Positions 1-11,700 of a stretch of 64,000 bases of DNA are shown here, piece after piece (the stretch's first letter is position 1; each line of letters begins with the position of its first letter). The notes beneath the pieces are model-generated. The model was not told the DNA's origin. It ran no database searches and saw only the letters and a list, made by a program, of their open reading frames with translations. The translations under genes and the position numbers were made by a program. Origin of the DNA: Branchiostoma lanceolatum (lineage: Eukaryota > Chordata > Leptocardii > Amphioxiformes > Branchiostomatidae); the NCBI RefSeq assembly GCF_035083965.1, contig NC_089736.1:3767001-3831000 (forward strand), given 5' to 3'.

Positions 1-80
1 CACAAAACAAGTTCAAACAACAGCTAATATACTTGACTTCAGAATTATAATGAAAGCTCATCTGTGTTGGTAGTAATCAT

Positions 81-467
81 AATACAATGCTAAACTTTCT
101 TCCAACACTAAGGTATTCACGGATCGCATTTTCGACGACCACTGTCGCCTTCTTCAGGATCAATAATGACCAATCACTGCCGAACGTAAACTCGCGAGAG
201 TTACGGACACGTGACTCTATAGACACGTGTCACTGCGGATACGTGACGTCAGCAATTGGTCAAAAGTTTAACTTCCTGGCACGTTTGACCAATTGCTGAC
301 ATCACGTATCCGCAGTGACACGTGTCTAGAGAGTCACGTGTCCGTAACTCTCACGAGTTTACGTTCGGCAGTGATTGGTCATTATTGATCCTGAAGAAGG
401 CGACAGTGGTCGTCGAAAATTTGATCCGTGAATACCTTAGTGTTGGAAGAAAGTTTAGCATTGTATT
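81..467. repeat. Near-perfect 387 bp inverted repeat (hairpin MITE)
   Basis: The arm at 81-268 (starting AATACAATGCTAAACTTTC) is repeated in reverse complement at about 285-467 (ending GAAAGTTTAGCATTGTATT) with only a handful of mismatches over some 185 bp. The central loop is about 17 bp near 270-285. A 13 bp direct repeat, TTGACTTCAGAAT, occurs at 33-45 and 468-480; the right copy abuts the palindrome and the left one is 35 bp away. The element lies in or next to the intron after SETD2 exon 17. Confidence 0.9.
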
Positions 468-528
468 TTGACTTCAGAATCTTTCATGATTATTTTTACA
501 CAATGTTTGAAATTCCAGTAAAAATCAC

Positions 529-3500
529 CTGAGGTGGGTACTGTTGCAGGTTTTCGACAGGTTGTCCCGGGACGATGTGACTGGTGTCCATGGAGACGTC
601 CGGCCCGTGCTGCGGTCCTCCCGGGTACAGGGGCGCCCCCTCCTGATCATAAGAATACTTCAGGATAGAACAGACCACGGAGCCAACGTCAGAACAAACC
701 AAACCAAACAAGAAAACAGGCTCCCACCTTCCGGAGGTAACGTAGGAACGGTAGAATCATGCAAAGTGTAACAAGTGGGAAAGAAAATTCGAAGAAAAGT
801 ATGAAATGCAGATCATGTCCTAATATCAGCAAAATATCACCAAAGACATAACTTATCAATTACATGTAAACACATGCAAAAAATGAAACCAACAAAAAAG
901 GAAAGTTTCAGCATGATCTTTGTCTTTGACTTAAAACATTAATGGAATGGTGAAGAAAAAATCATTACATGGGATTTACCCCTACAGTTAATCTCTACCC
1001 TGAAAGTACAACGAAAGGTTTCATAGTTTATTGCTTGGCATAAAAAGTTTGACAGAAAAAAAGGGAATTAAAATCAAGTTTATAGCAAGAAAATAAGGAG
1101 GAAGACTTTATAGAATGATGTAAAAAAAACAAGAACTATAACTTTCACAGCAATTTCTAGCTAGGAAATAAGTAAGTTGTCTTTACAGTCTGTACCTGTT
1201 GAAAAGCCTGAGCCATGTTAGGGTCGAACGTGCCCAGGGCCTGCAGTGCCTGGAGCTGGTGCATGTACAACTCCTGCTGCTCACGCTGTTTAGTCTCCTC
1301 TTCTTCAGCAACCTGCAGTAAGGAAACATTGTGTGTGGGTTAACTTATCCTTGTCTAACATGAGGTCAGGACCCAATTTCTTTCCCGTTGAAATATAGAA
1401 GTCCTCACCAAATATTTTGACTATGCTTTGTGAACTTCAAAGCCAAAGACGCACAAAGTATGTTGTCATTCTCACAGATTTGAGTCACTGTAAAAGGTGA
1501 ATTGTTCAGGAAAATAGAGTGTTTTTAAGTTCTCGGTTACAACTGGAGGGTTTATGGTAAAAGAGGAAATATTGGTCGATGGTTTTAGTTATACGAATTG
1601 GACAGAAACACAGCAACCTACAATGATGTAAGTTTTTTTTTTTACTTCGCTTTTTGACAGACAAGGACGACGTGGCACTGAACTCAAGTTTTTATAACTA
1701 ATATATTAACAGTGCCATGTACAGATAACAACATACTCATTTTAATTTGTATACTCCTGGGCGGAGTGAGGAAAGTCATGTAAAGTGCCTTTCCCAAGGG
1801 CCTAACATCGGTGGCGTCAGGGAGATTCGAACTCGGGATCCCTTGGTTCTGAGTCAAACACCCTGCCGTTACGCCACACAACCCCACATGGTTGTAAATT
1901 TGTAACAGAGCACTTATTTTCTGTCCATACCTTCTTCTCAAACAGCCTTCTCCTCTCTTCCTTGCTGAGTTTGATGAGTGGACTCCTTGGTCTGTCCAGC
2001 GGTTTCTTCCGTAGCTCCTTCCAACGTGCCTTAATCGGCGTAGAGTGACTGTCCGGTTCTTCAAGAGGCCTCTTCTTAGCAGACATGCGCCAAGGATGCT
2101 CCTCTCTTCTCTCCTCCTCTTTGAAATCTCTTCTTCTGTCTCTCTCTCTGTCTCTCTCCCTGTCCCTTCTTTCCCTCTCTCTCTCAGGGTCTGGCTCGGA
2201 TTCCATGTCTGAGTCCCTCTTTTCTTTCTCTTTCTTGGGGATTCGGTATATTTCCTGGAGAAACATGAAAATGGTATTTCCTATCTATCTATTTCTGTCA
2301 TGGTAGCCTAACTCCTAGTGGTCACTGGTTAACAAATAATGTGCAGTACATATATACAGGGGAAGGGCTAGCAACCCTTCCCTGTAAGAATATACCCCAA
2401 AGAGACAAATTTAACCTACAATGAAATGATAATAACATGTTATCCCATTATCAGCCCTTCAAGGTAGCAAACTACTAAGGTGTTACGTTACAAAAGGAGA
2501 CTCATAGAGCACAAGTACACAATGAACACGATGTAGTGGAGAGAATTGAAGAAAGACTGATTGAAGTTGGTGTGTTCAGGCCACTGCAGCAGCAGTACAC
2601 AGTGGACTACCACAGTTACCACTTCTCATAGAACTAGCCAACATCTCCCATATTTCCCCAGCCTGACCTTGAGTGTGCTCCATGACTCCAGCAGCTGTGC
2701 GGCCATCTCCGCGATCCCGCCGGGCCGCTCCGGCTCCTGGCTCTGCTCGCTCTCCAGGTCAGAACTCTCCTCCTCGTCATCACCAGTCCCAGCAGGCTTT
2801 GCACTGCTGCTGCCCGACTCCGCTGAGGGTCAAAGGTCAAGAAACATGAGGTCCAAGGTCATCAGGTATAGCAAAAAAATGTTGGTTATTGCATATGCTT
2901 TCTTACCCATTACTGAAACTTCTGCTGCTGCCCGACTCCGCTGGGGGGTCAAAGGTCGAGAAACATGAGGTCCAAGGTCATCAGGTAAAGTGAAAAATGT
3001 TGGTCCCTGCATATGCTTTCTATTACTAAAACTCTGTTTTGTTTAACGCTTAGCACACTGAAGTAGCCGTTTGGCACCCAATTCCCTAATGGTTACAGAG
3101 TTAGGCAGCAGGGAGAAGGATAAAACATTGAAAACTCTTGTCTTTGCACATTCAAAATTCATGTACGTTATGAAACAGAACTGGACATACCACCTAAATA
3201 CGCAGGTTGCAGCAGGCGAAACTGGAGTAGCGTGAGCATTTCTGATGTACCTGGACCAAACCTACACCAGTTTTGTACTCTGTACACAGATTTTTGTTTG
3301 TTTTACTTGTTTTTTGTATTGAAATTTGCCAAGAGAAGATAAGTAGAAAAAAATGATTTTGAGCCCTATACTGTATACATATAAAATCTTACCTTCTCTT
3401 GTATCATTGGAGTCCTCCTCCCCAGCCCCAGCCTCCTTGGCTCCCTTCTTGGCATCACTGCTGGTGTCTGCAACCTCCTTTCTTGTCTCATTCATGCTGT

Positions 3501-5734
3501 CAATCTTCTCCTCCTCTCCCTGCTTCTTTTCTTCTGTCTCTTCAGGCTGGGTGGAACAGGTGACATCGTTCCTGTCCTTGTCTTCCGAGGTCTTGACGGT
3601 TTCCATGTCTTCGAGGAGTTGTACTCTGCGTCGCTTTGCTGGCGTTCGCTCGTTGTCGCTCTCAGAGTTCTTCTCACTTTCTGACTTTAGCTTTAGCAAA
3701 TAACAAGAAAATAGCATGAGTTTATTGTCATTGAATTTAACTGTTGAAAACTTTTTAGGTCCAAACAATGCAATTTGCTGCGTTCACATGAGTTTAAGTC
3801 CTAAAAACTTGTTTTCAATGTAATTCATTGGATGGTAGATACATGGTCACCAACACTATTTGGAAGACAGTATTTCTCAGCAAGACTTTATCCAAAGAAA
3901 ACGGACCAAAATTAAAAATCATTTTTATACTACCTACATATAAAAAGTCTTATCTGATGGTACTGGGATATTTGCATAGTCTTGGTCTATCAAATATCTT
4001 TAGGATTTAAAATCATAATTTCCGCAGGTTGGGGACTGACTGAATAATAAAGCTTTTTATTCACAACAAAGGAGTAAGAACTTTGTTGTTTGGACATAGT
4101 TGTGCTGTTCCTACCTCTGAGGGACTATTTCTGTACGTCAGGCTGAGCGTTAAGGGCGTGGCCGACCGTGACAACGGCTCCCCGCTGGAGGATTCTGTGT
4201 CTGCGTCTGCCGGCTGCTGATTGGCCAGCTGCTTGGCCCAGCGCTCCACCACGGCCATGACCTTTGACTCGTCGAGTATGGTGCGGTTGGTGATGGGCAG
4301 GTGGCTGAGGCAGCGCAGGACCTGAGAGTGGTGGAAGAAAAATCTTATGTTACAGACAGAGTATCTTACTGGCTTCCACCTGAAAAAGAAACATTTGCCA
4401 TAAAAATGTGACCACAAACAAAACAAGTTTGTAGACAGAAACCTCTAGCTTGGGGGTACCAGTTCTGAAAATGTAAGTACCTATACAACTTGCATAGTAT
4501 GACTAGAACTTTGACATAAAATCCCTAGCCTGTGTTACCCTATCTTCTGCTGTCAGGGTCTGATTGGGCCTCCTCTCCTTCTAGGGGCCAGACCAGTGGA
4601 AGGACTTCTAGCAGGAGGATTTACTCTGGCTAACAAAACCCCTTGGTTAGACCATAATCTCAAACTATGAAGCAATTGAACGTAAGTAAGCCATATCAGG
4701 AGTCCCTGATTCCCCAAGCTAAGAGGATATCCCTCGCTTACAGCCTTCGCCAATTCCCTTAGCTTATAACCATTGGCAAACCAGTGATGTTTGTTGTATT
4801 TGCCATAAAGAGTCAAGAAGTCGATCAGTCTAAGGGCTGCTAGGACCACAATTTAATCAGGCTAGCTGTATGGTACCTTGACTTGCAGGTCCCGCGGTGC
4901 GGATCCGTCTGTCATGTCCACCATCCAGCTCCAGATGAGGGACAGCCCGTGGTACCGCAGGAACGCCTTCAGGCACGACTGGTTCTTGGTCGCCTGGAAG
5001 AGAATTGATGAAATTAAATGAAAGACCTTTATAGTACTTTTATGCTCTTAGAAGCTAAGTACAGGTCAAGGTGATAAAGCAGTTGTAAGTACAATTAGTG
5101 ATGTAAGAATGTGGTATCTTTCTAGTACAAAGACTAATGTATACTCAGTATGTACAGGTTCAACTTCCTCGCTTCGAAACCAGCTGTAAATGTCAGGACA
5201 TTATGACCTTAAAATACAGGTTTTTTCTAATTGCATAAGGAATATGAATTGTTTTTTAGCACTTAGGCTTTTAATGGCTATCCGACTCTACAGTCCCAAA
5301 CACAATAGCACTGATGTCCAAAACGAGTAGAAATCAAAACTTGTGGTCCAGATGCAAGACTTGTTCTTTAAGTTCTAAGTCTTAGTTCTGTAGTCCTAAG
5401 AAAATTAGCTTTAACAGCTTTAAATCTAAAATGTAAACTGCCAGACTACAGTCCCCAACATAACAGCAGAAACTCATATAGCCTTGTATTCCATATTTAG
5501 GAATGACAAGGCCATAGCGATTGCTTACACAGCATCTTGTAAGTTCTCTAAGTTCTTAGTCTTATTTCTTCAGTCAAAAGAAAATCTGAGTCTCACCAGG
5601 AGAATCTTGAGAAGTGTGAACCTCTGCTGGGCTGTCTCGGACCGTACCATTAGCCTGGAGAGGTAGAGAACCTGCTCGTCATGGTTCAGTCCCTCCTCAC
5701 ACTCTTCAGCCATCTGGTCGATCTCCTCGTCCAA
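529..5734 (-). CDS. SETD2: SETD2 C-terminal linker exons 10-17 (before WW and SRI)
   Basis: Eight exons follow the postSET domain. Exon 10 (5734-5597) carries [15 protein letters not shown]. Exon 11 (4993-4877) carries [18 protein letters not shown]. Exon 12 (4321-4115) carries the [21 protein letters not shown] helix region, the conserved domain between SET and WW. Exon 13 (3684-3393) is acidic and charged. Exon 14 (2822-2668) ends in [12 protein letters not shown] and joins exon 15 (2254-1931), which begins [12 protein letters not shown], matching human WKDLKEVYRIPKK across the junction. Exon 15 contains a low-complexity Arg/Asp/Glu stretch and then [13 protein letters not shown]. Exons 16 and 17 are Gln- and Pro-rich. 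All joins preserve frame. Confidence 0.9.
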
Positions 5735-8700
5735 CTGGGGAAGAAAGGAGAAGGAATAAAAAATTAATTAAGGCATCGATGAAACAAAGATCAGGACCAC
5801 AGCATGTCCAGAACACAAGATATCAAAACCGAAAGTTCCGCTGCAGTACTGTAGAAAGCTGCTAAGAGACCCATTATCAAAATTTACCTTTGTTTTACTG
5901 ACAAGGGGAACGGATGAATTAAAACTAGTGGACAACGAAGGAATGAGTGAATGAATAGGTGAATGAGTCAACAAATAAAAGGGTGAATGAATGAGTGAAC
6001 AAATGAAGAATAAGAGCGAGGTTTGACTTCTAACCCAATGTGTCACATCATTCAAATCTGTGTTATCATAGACCAAAATAAGTTGGACTGTCTTCTGCAA
6101 TATAAACACTTCTACACTTGTGATGATAATGAAAAATGTTTGAGTTTCTTACCAAGTTGTCTTCCACTTTCTTCTTGGTCCTCTGTCTGACAGGTGTGGT
6201 CTTGTTGCCGCCCAGGTAACCTCTGCAGTTGGCTGCTCCACAGTAGCACTTCTGGGCCTCCTTACTGTTCATGTATAGAAACAGAAAATATCAAAAGAGA
6301 GCAAACGTAGAATTTAGACATTTCTAACTTCTAACATAATTCTGCCCAGGATACATATATCAGCAACTCTAAAAAAATGCACCGAAAGAGATCTCCCAAC
6401 AACATCCCCCAGTATAATGCACTCCTGTATATCTAAAGTGTGCATATCTAGGGGTGCTTCAAGAGATATATCTCTCAAACACACTTGTACCGTTAAATGT
6501 TAATGGAGGGTACAGTGCAAAAGATTTATAAACAATATCATATAGCCATACCATCTTCATGAAATTTTAAAATAGCATTTAAAAAAAAGATTAAAAAGGT
6601 GACAAAAACAAGAGGCAACTTGAAAACAGTTCTGTCATGAGTTGCTGCATACAATACAACGACTAGTTTGCCTGTCCCTTTCTGTAAAGTTTTGAGGACC
6701 TTACCCATATCTCTGGAACTTGTAGTCGAAGGTCAGCTCCTCTCCATCATAAATAGGTCTCCTGGTGAAGAAGCCAACCCTCAAGATTCCATTCACTGTC
6801 CACTGTGGAAAACACACGTACAGATATTACAAACAAATTCTGTTAACTTAAGTAGAATCCAAACTTCCTTCTGGATTATCCTAGGACTGTAAGCAAGACA
6901 TTATCAGGAATTCAAGTCGTGCCCTTCCTAGGCATTTGCCTGTTTAACTCTTAGTATTAGTGAGTCATCCTACAAAGAACCATACAGGATGGCAGAAGGG
7001 TGGGTTTCTGTATACCATAGCAAACATGGCCTAAAGGTAGTGGATGCTACCTGAAACGTCTGATCGTTTCTAAAATCTTTCCAGTTGCTTGAGAAACTGT
7101 TACCTTGCGTATCTTATTACCTGGGTATCTAACCTTCATGGACATATGGCCCATAGTATGGTTTTGAAATGTTGACAGATGCCACATTAGTTGCTGCAGA
7201 TGCTAGGGTCTTAGGTAAGGTTTCAGTAAGAGTATTTCTATAATAGACATATAGTCCATGTTACCTTCTGTGTTTCACAGTTGGGATCACAGCTGTGGTT
7301 GATGAACCTTGACACGTTGCCTTTCTTAGTCGCATCAATGATCTGGAAAATGGAGAAAGATATCACATTTTCATAAAATATCACATTTTAATATAATGTC
7401 AAACTTAGCATGGTTTATTTTCGAATTGTGTGAGATTTAATCCACAGCAACCATAGTTTGGTTATTTTTACCACCTTTACTGTGACTAGGCCCTTACGCT
7501 ACTTTCCAACCAGCATAAGCCTTAGGGTTTGTTTTTTTCTGTGACCCTTCATAAACATTTCGAAAAATTAACATATGGGAATAATGCTGAAACAGAGGTA
7601 AGAATTTACTTCACAAAACATGTCCCTCAAAATTCAGGAAATTTTTCAGGGGGTTATTAATTTCAAATATTTCTGGGGAGGATCCCAGACCCCCTACTGT
7701 GGTCATGTCTTAGGCACTTCATGAACAGCTTGCACCAGGCAAAGGCCTTCTGTACCTGAGCCCTACGCTGTGAAAACTTCTGGTAAGAACTGTTTACCTC
7801 ATCGTTCTTGAGTGCCATGAAGTAGAAGTGATGTTGTTTCTCCCTGTTGTACTCCTTGGTGCGCTGTTTGAACTCACTGAAGTTCAGAACCTCCCCAACA
7901 TACTCCATCACAAACTGGTTCCTACAGCAACAATGGGACAACACAATACTTAGACTACAACTTACAAGTGTCGTTGATCTCATTTGAAAACTTCATGATA
8001 TCAAGTGATATTTCATACGACAAAATAAAAATTTAAAAGTTCCAAAAAGAAAAGTAACCATCAACATGTCCCCAACAATGTTAAAAGATTTTGAAAATTC
8101 CTGAAAGACCTGAGCACCAAAAATGACTATTTCCTGACAATCATTCCTTCTAAAAGTGTTATAGAACAATTCAAAAGAGGATGGAGTCACAGAAAGTCTT
8201 GAAAAGTAGTTGGATATTTCTTCTATATTGTTAATAATGTACCAACACATGTGAAGTTTCATGCTAATGTTCAAGAGAGAATGTTTTAAATGTTTCTCAG
8301 ACCTTATCCATTTTTCTATACTGTATCTATACAGTAAACGATCTTAAGATAAACTTACGATATCATGTCCTCGGCAGCCCTGAGTCCCCAGCCCTTGTCC
8401 CCACAGTTGAAGGGTTCCACTCTGGAGCACTCCTTCCTCTGGAACCGCTTGTTGGTACAGTATTCTCCACACAGACATCTGGGACCACTGAAACAAACAA
8501 ATGTACACACGTCTCAGTAAGGTCTAACAGTTTTGATTACCAATTTTTTACATATGCCTGTAAAGGCGGATGTGTTACACCAAAGGGTGGTTATGCCGGC
8601 TGGATAGATACAGCTATATAGTAGATGCAGATACAGGCTGTTTTTATAGAGAGGATGCAAAGCTTCAGGTCTTGTATATGAGAGCCATACTTTAAGCATG

Positions 8701-11700
8701 TTAAAGAACCTACTACATTTGTCAACAAAAGTAGATATTCATCCCAGTGTGAGGGGATCAAACCTTACAGTCCAGCCTTACAAAATTAGCTTTTACTTAC
8801 TGTAACTGTAAGCATTAAGAGTCATGTCTGTAGTCTTCGTTAAGACCATTTTCTTCACTGCAGACATGCTTGACAGTACCTGTAGTTTACTCAGTAATGA
8901 TATTCTATTTATACAGTAACTGTTGATTTTCTTTGTACAGTATGATTCCTTTTGTACTGACCATTCTATCATGAGCAGTCTGTTGAGACAGTCCTCCCCA
9001 CATGCAGGCATCCCAGCATCCCTCTCCTCCTCTGTTGTCACACAGTCACACAGCATCCGCCGGATGTCCTTCCTCATCTTAGACTTCTTCCTGTGGGACA
9101 GAAAAAAAAGAATGTTTCAAACTCCATGGGTGCCTTGTGGTAGCCTGCGTGTCATCCTAGTTAGTTTGCTGGGTTACTCAGGGGCTCTCATACTCTCCTC
9201 GTATTTGTTAGCGGAGAGTATGGGAGCCTCAGTTGACTAATAGGCATGACACTCAGATTATAGCCTTGTGGTACAATGGTAACTTTGAGTTTTTCAGGTA
9301 TATAGCTTTCTGGACAAACATGCTTTTCTACAATATTGAATAGATTATGTTAGTAAATATCTGCTTTTTCACAATCTGATAGACAATGTCGAAGAAAGTT
9401 CAAATTTAATGTTGAAGAAACTTCAAGATTTTCCAAACAACTATTCAGAAATCAAAGAATTCTATCTTGTTTTTTCAGAAATACTTCTTGATATTTGTAC
9501 TTAATTAATATCTAGATTCATTATATAACTTCAGCATTTTCCAACTCACCTTTCACTGAGGTACAGATTCTCTGTGATTTCTTCAAAGAATGGAGGGCGG
9601 AGGTTTTCTTCCGGTTTCTTCTCTTTCTCTAGAGCAGCCTTCTCAGCCGACGCCTCACTCAAGACGTCTTCAGTAGTCTCGGAAGACGCTTCTTGAGGAA
9701 GTTCGATACTGACTCTTCTCTGAGGCTTTTCTGTGCCATCTTTACTTAAGGACGGTGAACTGCTTAAGTCTGTGGAGTCTTGGGATCGAAGACGTGCACT
9801 TCTCCTTATAGGGGTCAACTCCAAGTCTTGACTGTTTTGTTCAGAAAACTGTGTGGCTTCTTGCACATTACTGCTGTCTCGAGCATCAAGGTTTTTGACC
9901 TCGTCTTCTTTCCAGACGTTCTGTTCTGTCCTCTGTGTACTTTCCACATAGTTAGAAACATACAAGTCCTTAGAGGCTGAGGAATCACATGGCGCCGCAC
10001 TGTCAGATATACTAGTGGTTCCACAAGGCAGCATACTCGGGCCGGAGAAGTCTGCGTACAAGCCGCAGTCTTCGTATTCGTCCCAAGTGTTGGACATGTC
10101 ACACGGTATGACCCCGGGTCGTATCGCCTCCTGACGGACGGTATGAGAGTGATACGAGGCATCGTCCTGTTGCGGGTGCGAGGATGTTGATGTAGCTGCC
10201 ATGATGGAAACTCTTTCGTCGCTCCTTCCGTGGACGGTGCTCAAGAAGCGACTTCTCTCCTCGTTAATTGAATGTCCGGTAACGAGCGGTTCAGCGAGAG
10301 ATTCAAACTCCTCAAACTCATCTCGGAGAGGCGTGCTTCCTCCATCGTTTTCCTCTCTGTGTAGTGTTTGCAAAACACATGGGTCCTGCGTCCTGTTTTC
10401 AAAATGACTAGCAGTTTCAGATATATCCATTCCCATTTGTTCGTTCACCCCTACTTTTTCCCTGGTGTCCGAATCCCAGCGTGTCCCTTTCTTGAGCCTT
10501 CGACCAGTCCCCGACACCACAGGTATTGCCATTTCCTCCGGTCTTTCCACAACATCCCCTCTGATTGGTAACGGTTCAGTCCTCTCGATGTCACATGACT
10601 TTCCTTCAGCCAATGGCCACACACCTTCTTCTTCCATTGGAGGTTTACATTCTGATGTTGTCTCACCAAATCGTGACACATCTTTATCAGGTCTTGTGTC
10701 CTCTTCATGGAATACTGTATTAATCTCAATATCAGAAGCTAAGGAACATTCCACGTTGTCTTGAACTGTTGAAGAAGATACTGTCTTACTGTGATCTTTT
10801 TCCTCAGAGATGCTTTCTTCGACTGTTGGACTTGTAGCACGGCTACTGTCATCTTCCTCTTGCGAACTGTAGTTAACAAGGGAAGGAAATACTACTTTCT
10901 CCTTCAAGTCGTTATGCTGTGTACTGCACTTTTCAGAGTCCAACACTGGGGTTTCTAGCACTGTGTGTTTATTCTCAGAGACAAAGTTCTCTTCTGCTTT
11001 CAGGTTTGAACTGAATCTGGCTTGGCCGTGCTTTGCGGAAAAGATTTCCAAGGCTGGCTGAGAAGGTAGCTTGACGGCTAGGCTTTCTTCTTTAGGTTCC
11101 TTTCTGCTTGTGGCGAATGTTGGTTCGTCAGAAAGGCATGTTAGTGGGATTTCTATGGGTTCTTGTAGCAAGGATGATGACACAAGTGTTTCTCCACGTA
11201 TAGCTTCAGTCAGTACTGGCCTTATGTTGGTCTCCTTTTTAATGTCTTGTTCCCCTTTTGGAGGGACTGGCCAAAGTTTTGAACTGATCACCTCAGGTTT
11301 ATCTACAGCAAAGCTTGAATCTTCGTTCATCTTGGTCTCATATGAGTTTAAAGGCTCGCGTTTGACAGGGAGATGATTTACATTGCTTTGTTCTTCTTGT
11401 TTAGTTCCTCCATGAGGCTTGCTTTCTGAGAAAGACCTACGTTTCTCTGATGTACTCTCACGCCTTCTTGTGGTCTCAGACTCTCTTTTGATCTCGGTCG
11501 AGTCTGACTTAGTTTTCGATTTTTCCCTACTCCGCGAATGGTCGTGGTGAGGGCTAGTCCTACTACTGCAACTTTCACTCCTACTTCGAGTCCTGGAGCG
11601 TTCGCGACTTTCGTCTTTCGAGGAGCTACCTTTTCTACTCCCCGACCTCCTTTCTCTATCGCGTTTCTTATCCTTCGGTTCTCTCGAGCTTGACGGACTT

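Noticed and set aside
1684-2064. 126-codon minus-strand frame
   Set aside because: It overlaps SETD2 exon 15 in another frame and runs into a SINE; no family match.
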